Assembly (NCBI GenBank): GCA_029237695.1
Contig: CM055272.1
Span: forward strand, 29,274,791-29,338,790
Length of the DNA: 64,000 nucleotides
Direction of reading: 5' to 3'
Source of the DNA: Conchocele bisecta
Lineage: Eukaryota; Mollusca; Bivalvia; Lucinida; Thyasiridae
The notes under the pieces are model-generated. The model worked only from the letters and a program-made list of their open reading frames with translations. It was not told the DNA's origin and ran no database searches. The position numbers and the translations under genes were made by a program. Each line of letters starts with the position of its first letter. The stretch's first letter is position 1. Positions 1-10,842 of this stretch are shown here, piece by piece.

Positions 1-1938
1 GTCTCAGACATAGCAAAAGTAGACTACTTGTTCGGCCACGAGGGGCAAACACGACTCCAACCTCTAGATGGTCTGCTTGCTTTCGTTGACGATCTGTACG
101 TTTTTGGCTATTTGTCTAGAGAAGAGTGCGTAGCAGTAGGAAACAAAGTCTCTTGCACGACCGGCGATACAGGGTCTGCAAAAAATTGCGTGGGAAAGAT
201 AGCGATAGCAGCTAGAGAAACAATAGGTCTGGGGCAAAAGCCACTGCATACAACAATACTGCACACAGTCCGAGAATGTGGAGAATACGGCAATAGTACC
301 ATACGAAACACGATAGATAGAATAGAAGAATGTAGTGGGGAGAAAGCGCAAAAGAATTGGACCCAGCAGCACAATGGACTGTACCCATACGCGGAATTTG
401 TAGCAAAGATAGCGGTGTCCGAAATTCCGATAGAACTTCTAGAACAGCAATTGCCAACAATGCAGGCTAGATTGCAAGCAGTAGGCATGGACATCTACTG
501 TGTTGACTACACACAAGACTTTTCTGGGGTCCTAGATAGAAAAGCGCTAGTAGAACATCTCGAAAACGACCAAGGATTTGTTCTACAGGGTAGTAGTACT
601 GGTTGGGGAGGGATAGAAGAAAGAGGAGGCACAATTCTAGACAATACTAGTTCTGTTGGGAACCACGTTTGTAGCTGGATACAGACACACGACAGCAAAA
701 CAACTAGAACTAGAGCAGCTGAAGCTGCATCAACGGTTTGAGGCTTGATGTACTGACAAACGTACACTGGCAAAGTGATTAGAAGACATTGCCAATGACG
801 AAAACATATGAAACTCAAAAAAAATTGATGCAATTCCAATGAAATTGAAAAAATAAAGTTTTGTATTTTCAGAATCGCTTGACTATCCTAAGCATTTTTC
901 ATTATATATAACGTTCTACGAAATGTGTACCGTTAACCCCCTAGTCTGACATTGAAGTTGAGACGATTCTAAAGCGCTCACAGCATGTCAGTTCGTATAT
1001 AAAACCAGTGTCTGATACAGCCCACCATACCTGTCCTGGCCTCCACCTCGAAGTTTGTCAGCTGTACACACTGTTCTAGGCGGCTAAGTTTATATGCTCG
1101 TTCTCAAACTTCAAATGCATGTAGCTCGCGCATTTGAGCAGATAGCTAAAAACTACAGCGAACCGGAGATAGAGAATTTTATTGGCTTTTTAATGCAAAA
1201 AAAATATTTGAAATCGGTTGAATAATAAGGAAGTTATGACCATTTCAATTTTTTTTTAAAAACTTCAAATGCCTACAACTCTCTCATTTGGGCAGATAGC
1301 CAAAAACTACCAGCGAAACGGAGATAGAGAATTTTGTTGGCTTTTTAATAATGCAAAAAAAATATTTGAAATCGGTTAGATAATAAAAAAGTTATGACCA
1401 TTTCAAATTTGAAAAATTGAAAAAAAACGTCCAAGTTTGAAAGACAATAGAATCAGAACTATTCAAGCCATTGCTCTGAAAAATATCATCTTCTGTGCGG
1501 ATGAAATGTCCCGCGTGACGCTGTCAAAAAATTATGTTGCTGAGATTACTGTACAAATTGGAAACTGTTTTCAAAGACCACCCGTTAAAATAAAATAAAA
1601 ATCTGGAAATTGTTGATTTTTTTTCATTTTTCTCAATTTCACATGTCTATAGCTCTCTCATTTGAGCAGATAGCCAAACATTGTCAGCGAAGCGAAGATA
1701 GAGAATTCTCGCAGCTTTACAATTCAAAAAGAATTTTTGAAATCGGTTGGAAAATAAGGAAGTTATAGGGAATTATATGATATATGACGTCACTTCCGGT
1801 TTCGTAAAAAGTGACGTCATGAGAATTCTGAAAATTGCGTTATTCTCGTCTCACTGTTGATGCGAATCGGTATACAAAATTTGAAGTCGATCCGACCAGC
1901 GGTTTGGGCTGTAGTCTCGACGGCTGAATAAAAAGAAA

Positions 1939-1970
<32 letters not shown>

Positions 1971-3779
1971 CGAAAACAAAAGGTTTGAGGAATCAAATTC
2001 CTCAAACCTAACAAAGTTGTACAACAAGGTAGTCTCCAATTTCGAAGCCGGAGAGATCCGAGATCCAGTAGGTGGCCATCTAGCAGACTACGCGGATTGC
2101 ACCAACGAACATCTACGAAAAACTTTTGTACACCCAGATGTGCAGCGTAGGGGTTGCACGAGAATAGAAGTTTCTGTGTACGCTAGTTCTGCACTCTCTA
2201 GAGAAAATGCAGAGGACGTTCTAGCACAAGCAAGAGACACTGTTTCCCTAGGTGGTGACATCTTCGTAGTACAGCCTCCACGCAGACAGTGGGAGAATCT
2301 AGCAAAGAGTCTGGATAGATGTTTTGTACTAGGAGACAAGCCATGTGGACAAATATTGTAGCATGGTACGCACATACAGGAACAGGTAGGATATCTGGAG
2401 TACGCATACGTCCGACTCCCGCAACACTAGAATGTCCCGCAAAATGGAAGCGAGCAATGGAATGGGCTGCAGCAGATTTTGGCTTCCGAGCATGTCCGAT
2501 ATTTGTATCCGAGATTCTGTCTGTAGAAGACGAAGAAATAGAAATTAGGAAATGGCTACACTACAGTGCTACGCAAAAGCAAGCGATTCCGAACAATACT
2601 CTGTGCGAGCAAGAAGCCAACCGAAATACGCGCTAGAGGTCCAGATGTAGATCTTGCAGAGGTCTTGCCATCCACAGACTACGTTTGCTGGAAATGGAGA
2701 GACAAGAAAGCGCAACGTGTAGGTGTAGAAAAATCTATGTACGATCTTGTAGAATTCCAGAGATAGCAGCCGCTAGAGAGGTTTCCACACTGTCTCCACG
2801 AAATATAGAGCAGAAAGATTGCTACAATTTCGAGATGCCGAACAAGCCGAAGTTTGGAGAAGAGAAACACTAGAAAGAGAAACACCAGCAGAGTCTACGC
2901 CCGAGTACACCAGAAGATTCCTCGAACTAGAAAGACTAGCTGTAGCAGCCGCCGAACACGTAGAATACACCGAAGAGAAAGAACGCCTCCGAAAAACTAT
3001 TTGGTCCATGCTAGGAGGCCATGCAACAGAAAAGATCTCCTCGATTGCCAACAGCAATGTACTCTGGGACATTGTAGGGTTTCGACGAGGTCCAACAAGT
3101 ATGTACCAATACGGTGGCACTAAGAGCAGTCTTGTGGAGTGCAGAAGGTGGCCAGATGTGCGTTTGGCCTACCAACGCGCTTTCCAAAATTCTAGATAGC
3201 TGCGAAGATATGTTCGAGAAGCAAGTTTGCGGCGCCAAGACAACATTCTGTTGCCCCAACGTGTAGCTCTCCGCATACGAATTTGTCCGACAAGGTTGTT
3301 CCAAGCAAACGGACGTACAATCCAGTGGAACCCGATAGAAGTAGAGGAAACACCAAATCCAGAAGAGCTCGAAAGAATACAAAATCTTGCAACAGCTGCA
3401 GAGGAGTACGGGTCTGTAGAGAGGCTCTGTCTAGAGGAAACAACATTGGGAAAGACGAAGCCACAGAGAGATCTAGATCTAGAACCAGGTTTGTACAGTT
3501 GTAGTAGATACGCCAATACAACATACAGGGGAGCAGATAGAACAATACTATTTCTAGTAGCTACAGACGAGGATGGCACACCTACAACAGAGAGGAGATT
3601 CCAACATACGGATACTTCTCCAACAAGAAGTAGAAAAGATATCTACTCCACTGTGCGAGCTGCAGAACCCACTTCGATGTAGAATGGGGGATGTCCGCAC
3701 AACCAAAAGCAAGAAGAAATCTAGAACATTTGTAGTGTGCCCAGTGGTAGCTACAGTGCCAGACAGAAGTCTAGAATAG
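1..3779 (+). pseudogene. Decayed large replication-initiator-like gene, left copy (5' end cut by window)
   Basis: Reading is open from base 1, so the N-terminus lies outside the window. The protein continues in frame to about 711, is broken by a 1.3 kb insertion, resumes at 2017, then crosses several frames. A frameshift sits near 2340 (one base fewer than expected from the right copy), with further shifts near 2570, 2800, 3200 and 3600. Visible motifs in order: VDYTQDFSG (502-528), an LYNKVVSNFE block (from 2017), TRIEVSVY (2158-2181), FVVQPP, MEWAAADFGF (about 2458-2487), a charged helical stretch (2819-2990), and RTILFLVAT near 3537. An acidic VDxTxDF motif followed by YxK and then RxE resembles the spacing in plasmid Rep_trans and filamentous-phage initiators; that likeness is inference. 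No Walker A motif was seen. Codon choice strongly favours CTA, GTA and AGA, unlike the surrounding DNA. The right copy (6288-8862) confirms the reading. Confidence 0.55.
712..2013. mobile_element. 1.3 kb non-coding insertion splitting the left large gene
   Basis: The right copy of the large gene is continuous where this segment sits, so it is an insertion. It opens near GGTTTGAGG (734-742) and closes with a hairpin whose last arm is CCTCAAACC (2000-2008), a possible short terminal inverted repeat. Inside are three degenerate copies of a roughly 150 bp unit (about 1105-1250, 1260-1410, 1625-1770) containing TTTGAGCAGATAGC and TTGAAATCGGTT. A palindromic stretch with two TGACGTCA sites lies at 1785-1820, and an A-rich tract at 1930-1980. 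No convincing target-site duplication and no good splice donor were seen, so an intron is unlikely. Confidence 0.5.
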
Positions 3780-3811
3780 AAAGCATACATATTTCCACTA
3801 TTTTCTTTCCA

Positions 3812-4394
3812 AAGGGCTACTCCATATAGAAAGGGTCGCCAGGGCGTATGGATTCGCTAGGAGTTTTCTTTTTTTCCTCCGGTTTGGCGGACTGTTTGGC
3901 TGGGTGCGCGAACTGGGCGTCGGGATCTCCATTCTTCCAGATTCTACAAGACTCTAAGGGACACGAATGGGAACAGTGGTTTGCAGACCGCGTACGCCAC
4001 CACGAGAACCCCGAGCCACCACTTCGCATTCTCTACGGTTTTCCAAATGTCGTGCACCTCCCGCTCGTCTTTCTTCGGACACTCGGAATCGATAGTTTTT
4101 TCCAAAACTGCTGGCATCGTCGGAAATCGCGTCCAACAACAGTCTACGTTCCAGCGCGTCCAATCGTCTCTCCATGTCGGACAGGCGCGTCGATTCTTCG
4201 AACGAGCTGGCGTTTCGTACATCTTCGAGTAGATCCCGAGGGAACTCGGTGGGACCAGGCGCGGTCGCCCTTTGTACTACGTGGGTAGGGGTTTCTTGTT
4301 CTTCCGGTTTTGTACTACGTTCCGCATCGACGGCGTCCCATATTCTTCGAAGACGAGTTGTACCGATTTTGTGGCATTTTGTTGGTACAAAATA
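3812..4394 (-). pseudogene. Small coiled-coil/membrane gene, left copy (truncated)
   Basis: Minus-strand partner gene converging on the left large gene. It reads GTTRLRRIWDAVDAE, then a proline- and acid-rich linker, a coiled-coil-like segment (LSDMERRLDALERR), and a WWLGVLVVAYAVCKPLF-type hydrophobic segment near 4000. Compared with the right copy it has lost about 80 bases near its start, joining TACCGAT directly to the upstream TTTGTGGC, so the helix-turn-helix-like N-terminus is gone. A later frameshift near 4100 breaks the reading. Identity to the right copy is far higher (only scattered differences) than between the two large genes. Confidence 0.5.
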
Positions 4395-4407
4395 TGCAAG
4401 CAAATGT

Positions 4408-5200
4408 ATATATACTGAGCAAAACTAGAAACGTCCCTCCATGTTTAAGGAATGATTCATCAAAAACCAAAAGGGTTACTTTTAAAAATCAAAATGGAAA
4501 AACAAGTTCATTCATTTCTGTATCAAAGCCAATAAATTGCATTTGGATATCTTGTTAAATATTCGAGAGATAACCGGCCAAGGGCGGTAGGGGTCAAAAT
4601 CAAAAATCACAAAAACTCAGAAATGTGTTACTTAATGTTTAGAGATGGAATTTCAATAAGTAATGTGGCAAATTCAGTAAATCTCGTTAGTACCGAGTGT
4701 GGCCACCATTTGCATGAATGCATGCAATGATCCTACGCCGCATCGACGTGACGTAACGCAATACCAGTGCGTTGGGCAAACTCCTCCATTCCCGTTGTAA
4801 CGCCCGTGTAAGATCGCGAACATTGTCAATCTGATGGTAGCTCGTGCTTTTGCGGCCCAGCTCATCCCATATGTGCTCAATGGGATTGAGATCCGGGGAG
4901 ACCGCGGACCATGGCATGACGTCGACGTTGTTTTGCTGTAAGTATTGAGTGGTGACCCTGGCTACGTGAGGGCGGGCATTGTCGTGCATCAATGTCACAC
5001 CAGGACCATGCTGACGGATAAATGGTAAGGCATGTGCATTTAGCACATCTGCAACATAACGTTGTGCATTGATGTTAGCCCTGTACAACAACCAAATCTG
5101 TCTTCCGGTTTCCATGATCCCACCCCAGACCATTACGCTCCCTCCCCCAAACCTGTTCTTCTCAACAATGCAACAATCGGTGAAATATATAAATATATAT
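4408..5200 (-). pseudogene. Truncated Tc1/mariner-type transposase
   Basis: The minus-strand reading from about 5165 to 4687 gives the C-terminal two thirds of a Tc1-like DDE transposase: GGGSVMVWGGI, LMHDNARPH (second catalytic Asp), and SPDLNPIEHIWDELGR (third catalytic acid, a Glu). Thirty-four residues separate the Asp and Glu, the DD34E spacing of the Tc1 group. The N-terminal DNA-binding domain and first catalytic Asp are missing; an AT dinucleotide run follows at about 5185-5206. A terminal repeat, CTGAGCAAAACTAGAAACG, sits at 4410. The expected inverted partner is absent; instead the same motif recurs in direct orientation at 5209. It is inactive. It lies between the two inverted viral/transposon-like arms. 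Confidence 0.85.
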
Positions 5201-5206
5201 ATATAT

Positions 5207-5548
5207 ATACTCAACAAAACTAGAAACGTCCCTGTTTTATAGCCGGTGTAGCTCTGTCTATGTATGTACCACATGTTCAAAGTACATGTATTTTAAACCG
5301 TGGCGATGTTCAGAATACAAAATACAAAACCGTGTATATAGACATTCTAGAATATTTTGGACTACTATTTCGAAAACTTGCCGTGGTCGGTTTTGTATTT
5401 TCTACCGTCTGCCCGGGCATACCGGCAGTTGGCCTAGGTCGACTACTAGTTGGCCCAGGTCGACTTCTATTTGGCCCAGGTCGACTTCTATTTGGCAAGT
5501 TTTGCCTAGGTTTGCCTAGTTTTTCTTGTTGTACAGTGGGCAAATATA
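5207..5548. mobile_element. Second Tc1-like end with a short tandem repeat
   Basis: Begins with CTCAACAAAACTAGAAACG, a direct copy of the Tc1 end at 4410, followed by sequence unlike the transposase fragment. At 5427-5500 a roughly 20 bp unit (TTGGCCCAGGTCGACTTCTA) is repeated about three times with drift. The segment ends at TATATATATACATTTGCTTG, where the right element arm starts. The same TA-rich motif in inverse at 4394-4408 ends the left arm. Confidence 0.5.
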
Positions 5549-5586
5549 TATATATACATTTGCTTGCATATTTTTGTACCAACAAA

Positions 5587-6240
5587 ATGCCACAAAAACA
5601 AAATTTGTCTGCGCAGGATATAGAAGATATTCGCAATCTTCGAGGTGTCGAGTCTGCGGATGACACGAAGAAAAAATATAGGATCGGTACAACTCGTCTT
5701 CGAAGATATGGACGCCGTCGATGCGGAACGTAGTACAAAACCGGAAGAACAAGAAACCCCTACCCCCGTAGTACAAAGGGCGACCGCGCCTGGTCCCACC
5801 GAGTTCCCTCGGGATCTACTCGAAGATGTACGAAACGCCAGCTCGTTCGAAGAATCGACGCGCCTGTCCGACATGGAGAGACGATTGGACGCGCTGGAAT
5901 GTAAGATCTGTTGTTTGGACGCGATTTCCGACGATGCCAGCAGTTTTGGAAAAACTATCGATTCCGAGTGTCCGAAGAAAGACGAGCGGGAGGTGCACGA
6001 CATTTGGAAAACCGTAGAGAATGCGAAGTGGTGGATCGGGGTTCTCGTGGTGGCGTACGCGGTCTGCAAACCACTGTTCCCATTCGTGTCCCTAGAGTCT
6101 TGTAGAATCTGGAAGAATGGAGATCCCGACGCAGTTTCGCGCACCCCGCCAAACAGTCCGCCAAACCGGAGGAAAAAAAGAAAACTCCTAGCGAGTCCAT
6201 ACGCCCTGGCGACCCTTTCTACATGGAGTAGCCGAAATCT
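5587..6240 (+). pseudogene. Small HTH-like, coiled-coil, single-membrane-segment gene, right copy
   Basis: Starts at the ATG at 5587 (MPQKQNLSAQDIEDIRNLRG). Residues 10-45 look like a compact helix-turn-helix ending KKKYRIGTTRLRR. At about 5708 two single-base losses relative to the left copy shift the frame; the protein then continues through a Pro/Thr/Glu-rich linker, a coiled coil (LSDMERRLDALE, about residues 90-105), and a hydrophobic segment WWIGVLVVAYAVCKPLFPFV near 6033-6092 followed by a basic tail (NRRKKRK). The gene converges on the right large gene. Function unknown; a DNA-binding protein tethered to a membrane would fit the layout, but that is speculation. Confidence 0.5.
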
Positions 6241-6287
6241 TTGTAGCCTCGACATTTTTTGCGCCTTCTATATTCTTTTTTTTTTTG

Positions 6288-8862
6288 CTAGCAATTCTTT
6301 CCATCTATTGGGCACACTACAAATGTTCTAGATTTTCTTTTGGATGGTGTAGTGCGAGGCTCACCCATTCTACATTGAAGTGGATTCTGTAGTTCCCGAA
6401 GAGGTACACCAATGCTATCTATTTCTTTCTGTAGGAAAAATCCGTATGTAGGAATTTCCACTCCTGTTGTTGGAGTACTGTCTTCGTTTGTGGCTACCAG
6501 AAATAGAATTGTTCTTTCGCATCCTCTGTACAGTGTGTTGCAGTACCTACTACAATCGTACAAACCTGCTTCTACATCTATATCTCTGTGGGTTTCCATT
6601 TTCTTTTGCAATACAACCTCCTCTATGCACAATCTCTCTGTAGAATTGTACTCTTCCGTCTCTCTAGCCAATTTTTGTACTCTCTCCAACTCTCTTGGAT
6701 CTGGGGTTTCTACAACTTCTATGGGGTTCCATCGAATGGTCCTACCTAGGCTCCAGAACTGCTTCCCAGGGCATACTAGAATTCGAAGAGAAACTCGTGG
6801 TGGTAGCCAGAATGTTTCCCTATCTAGATGCTTTCCACCCTCCCTTTCGAACGCCTCCTTGCAACTATCTAGAACTTTGGAAATTCCTCTGGTTGTCCAA
6901 ACACAAAGATGTTTTGTGCCAGTTTTGGCGTATGGAATCTCCCCACAAAACTACTCTCGTACTATCTCCAAACTCCCCACCAGATCTACTACGGAAACCT
7001 AGAATGTGCCACACTTTGTTTTCTCCTTCTGGTAGGTCCGAAATTTTGTATGTTCTGTTGTCTCCTAGCATTTTTCGAACAGCTATACGGAGTTCCTTCC
7101 TTTTTGGCAAATGTATTCTGTATGTTTCTTGGCAGCTTCCGCAAGCTTTTCTAGCTCGATTGCTCGTCTATTGTGCTCTTCTATAGTATAGTTTTCTAGC
7201 TCTTTTGCAAGGGTTGCCCTTCTCCAACTTTCTGCTTCCTCGGCATCTTGCAATTGTGCCATTCTGTTCGCTCTATTGTATGGGAGAGCGTGGAAACACA
7301 CCTAGTAGCTGCTATTTCCGGAACTTCTAGAATTTCGAATTTGGATTTCCCTACACCTACCGTTTGGCATTTTTCCTCTCCACTTCCATTGGATGTATTT
7401 TGTAGATGGAAGTACTTCTTCTAGATCTACTTCCTCGCTTCTAGCACGAATTTCGGTTGGACGACTGCAAGCACAGAGTATGGTGGAAGAATCGCTTGCC
7501 TTTGCAAAACACCGTAGTGGAGACATTTCTATATCTCCATCTTCCACAGACAGAATCTCTGCTAGAAAGATCGGACATTCCCGGAACCCAAAATCTGCAG
7601 CTGCCCACTCCATTGCTCTACTCCATCTAGAAGGATCTGCAATAGTGGCCGCAGTTGGTCGTACACGAACTCCAGCAATCCTACCTGTACCTGTGTGCAC
7701 ATACCATGCTACAAAGATCTCTCCACAATGGTTTGTCTCCTAGCACAAAACATCTATCGATGGATTTTGCTAGATTTTCCCATTGTTTGTACGGAGGTTG
7801 TACGACGAATAGATTTGCCCCCGACACTTTCTCTTCTGCTTCTGCAAGCACCCTCTAGTGCTGTCTCTTGGAAATATCTGGAGAACCGTAGACCGAAACC
7901 TCGATTCTAGTGCAACCTCTTCGTTGTACATCCGCATGTTGGAATGTTTCCGAAGATGGTCGTTTGTGCAATCTGCGTAGTTTGCTAGATGCCCACCAAT
8001 GCTTGCTCGTACTTCTCCTGCCTCGAAATTGGAAACTACCTTGTTTGTACAATTTCGTTCTAGTGGTTCTGTTGTCTCTGGTTTGTACCCAAGAGCAAAC
8101 ATGGTTCCCTACTGTACCTGTGTTGTCTAGAATTGTTCCTACATCTTCTTCGAACCCTCCCCATCCTCTATTTTTCCCTTGCATCGCAAAGTATTTCTCT
8201 TTCTCTAGATGTTCTACCAAAGCCGGTCTATCTAGTGTACCGGAAAAGTCTTTCGTGTAGTCCACACAGTAGAATTTCCATTCCAGCTGCTCGCAGTCTA
8301 GTTTGCAGAGATTGCAGCTGCTCTTCTAGAATTTATATTGCTATTTCGGACACTGCTATTTTTGCAACAACAATGCGAAGGGGTTTGCCCCTTGGTGTAT
8401 TTCTACCCACCATTCTTTTGCTATGCTTCCGCTAGCTTCTTCTATGCGCTCCACAGTATTTCGAATGGAACTATTTCCAAACTCTTCCCCCGCGTCGAAT
8501 TGTGTGCACGATTGTAGTGTGCAGTGGTTTGCTATCCCTTCCAATTGTTTCTCTAGATGCAATTGCTATCCTACCCACGCAATTTTTCGCAGACCCCTTT
8601 TCCCCTGTGTGCAAGATGCTTTGTTTCCTACTACTACACATTCTTCTCTATCTAGATAGCCAAACACGTACAAATCGTCTACAAATGCTGGCAAACCTTC
8701 TAGAGGTTGCAAATTTGTTTGTCCCTCGTGGCTTTCGAGGTAGTCTACCCCTCGAATGTCGGACACAAGATTGTTTTCGAATGCGTTCTCCAAGAGCAAA
8801 TGCTTGGAAACACTTTTCGCTGCTCGGATACCCATCTCTTGGAAAGTTGTCGTATATGCCAT
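6288..8862 (-). pseudogene. Decayed large replication-initiator-like gene, right copy
   Basis: Likely start is the ATG at 8862 (MAYTTTFQEMGIRAAK); the reading ends with stop codon at 6288, giving about 858 codons including frame breaks near 8565, 8350, 8265, 8040, 7870, 7715, 7300, 7100 and 6690. The motifs match the left copy in order: VDYTKDFSG (around 8265-8239), GTILDNTGTVGNHVCSW, YNKVVSNFEAGE, TRIEVSVYG, FVVQPP, AMEWAAADFGF, WKWRGK, a charged helical segment, and RTILFLVAT near the C-terminus. Breaks fall at different places from those in the left copy, so the two decayed independently. Many nucleotide differences from the left copy are at third codon positions, meaning the lineages diverged while the protein was still functional. 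Family not identified. Confidence 0.6.
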
Positions 8863-9424
8863 TTTTCAAACTTTGTTGTCGAATACATATACAACAACAT
8901 ATGTTCAATTGGTTGTTCTAGAATATTTCGATGTTGGTGGGAAGTTGTTTCGATAGAATCTTCCAAACCCTCCCATGCGAGAAAAAAAGTACTACAAATA
9001 GCTAGAATTTGGTTGCAGAAACGCTTGCTGTGGTTTTCTATGGATTGTGGTTGTCGAAAACCGTTGTTGTCGGAGCGATTTTTACACTCTTATAAAATGA
9101 AAGCGGTCCCGCATGCACATTTATATTTATGATATCTATAGTCCTTGTGAACGTCCACCATATGTTTTCTTAAATTATAAATATGGCTCATTTTCTTACC
9201 GCATATGTCACACTCTCTCATTTTATCTTTACACTCCATTTTATATTCTTCCTATTTATGTTCAATTGTGATTATAATAATTATCATACTCACTACGGTT
9301 ACTTTTGTTCACTACCGCGATTATGGTTGTTTTTAACCGTAATTCACTCCACGTTTAAGCTTTTGTTTCCTTCTAGTTTCATGTTATATCAAAACCGGTA
9401 ACGTACTGGTACCCTATATACTAC
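8863..9424. other. Upstream flank of the right arm; no gene seen
   Basis: AT-rich sequence. The first 200 bases keep the CTAG-rich flavour of the element and may hold its promoter on the minus strand; a small inverted repeat (GTTGTCGAATAC / GTATATACAACAAC region) lies near 8875-8905. The element probably ends between 9060 and 9100, after which composition changes. Confidence 0.3.
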
Positions 9425-10636
9425 TGACCGAATATGGTCATGTCATATATCAAATCGATGGTATCAGCGTGGCGGTCGCTCTGGTGTATTTCTTGTCGAA
9501 ATCGTATGCTTATGTCATCCAAGATGGCCGCCAAAAGGTCAAGCGGTCGTTCTTTTATTAAAGATTTTAAAATTCTTTTTCACACAAACCGCTTGGCCCA
9601 TGGTGGTCAAACTTCAGTTATGGTCCATGGGTGAAGCCTTTTCAGATTTGTTAAAATGGAGGTCGTCGCTAATCCAAGATGGCTGCTATCTAAAAATAGC
9701 ACAAATTTTAAAACATCTTCTCACGAATCAACGGGAGGAGGCTGGGTGAGATGGCAGAAATTTAACGGTGGAATTCATCCTTTACGGAATTCATATCTAC
9801 CTGGTTTGGCCCTCAGATACTATTTTGGCTCCTTGTATTTGAGAGATGAATCCGGTTATACCCATTATAAGACTAGTAGGATTAGTACTAATCTGCTACT
9901 CTTTGGGAAGGGGCTAAGTGACTCTGGTGTGGTGAGGACCTGGCACGAGGTCAGGATATTCTAATTTCAGGGCTGAATATAATTACATGTATCTCAATGG
10001 AAATACTCTGATTCTGATTTTGGGATTTCCCCCCCATCACAACAGGTGATACACGGGATTCGAGCCTGTGGACCGGCCTAAAATGACCATAGATGTTGAC
10101 AGGCTGTTAAACACCAATAATCAATCAATCACCTGACCGATTGTGACGAAACTTGGCAGAAATGATCGATGTACAATGCTCTTGCAAAGTTGTTAAAATG
10201 GTGACCCTGGTGACAAAAATGGGCATGGCCCGGGGGTCAAATTGGGGTTAAATTTCATTTTTGATAGAATATAGCCATGTCATGTATCAAATCGAAGATA
10301 TCGACAAGACGATCGCTCTGGTAAATTGTTTGCCGAAATCGGATAATTACGTCATCCATGATGGCCGCCAAAAGGTCCAGTTATTCGATATTTTGAACGT
10401 CTTTTTCTCAGGAACCACATGGCCGATGCTGGCCTGCAAACTTCATAGTAAGTTAAGATCCTTGGGTGAAGCATTTTCAGATTTGGTAAAATGAGAGTCA
10501 TCGCTTAATCCAAGATGACCGCCATCTAAAAATAACACAAATTTTTTAAAACACATATGAACTCAATGTCACATTCTCCTCTGGTGTTATGGAGTCAGGT
10601 GAGCGAATTAGGGCCATCATGGCCCTCTTGTTTAGG
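9425..10636 (+). mobile_element. Family A Helentron-like repeat, 5'-truncated copy
   Basis: Contains the family A body (CCAAGATGGCCGCC, GACCGAATATGGTCATGT, GGGCGTGGCCC-type boxes) and its 3' terminus: GTCAGGTGAGCGAATTA then the hairpin GGGCCATCATGGCCC and CTCTTGTT at about 10600-10636. The 5' end is missing. A family K copy is inserted at about 9735-10128, where intact copies read continuously. The right flank continues as a family L repeat. Confidence 0.7.
9735..10128 (+). repeat. Family K SINE-like repeat nested in family A
   Basis: Typical K blocks: GAATTCATATCTACCTGG, TTGGCCCTCAGATAC, GGACCTGGCACGAGG, GGATTCGAGCC (resembling a pol III B box), TGTTGACAGGCTGTTAAACA and a CAATAATCAATCAATCA tail. 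Confidence 0.5.
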
Positions 10637-10842
10637 TGACGCATTTAATTTGCATAAATAATGAAAAAATATCATGCCTCATACCACCGCGCTTCACAAT
10701 CATTAAAATAAATATTACTAAATGATTATATCTGCATGGTGGGCACTCGTAATTTTTAGAACTGGTGGAATAGTGACACAATTATACACTTATTTAATTC
10801 CTGTAAAGAACTGTTTGTGCCTACTGAGTGGGCATGTACCTT
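10637..10842. repeat. Family L MITE, right part
   Basis: Matches the right half of the full L copy at 16267-16783 and ends at the terminal repeat GAGTGGGCATGTACCTTTAA. Its left half was displaced by the family A element. Confidence 0.55.

Noticed and set aside
712..2016. The insertion in the left large gene as a spliceosomal intron
   Set aside because: It ends in AG but lacks a usable GT donor near 712, and has its own terminal hairpin.
4687..5280. Functional Tc1 transposase
   Set aside because: The N-terminal half and first catalytic Asp are missing, and terminal repeats are in direct rather than inverted orientation.
10040..10090. tRNA gene suggested by GGATTCGAGCC
   Set aside because: Only a B-box-like motif is present; no cloverleaf could be drawn. 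It fits a SINE-like repeat.
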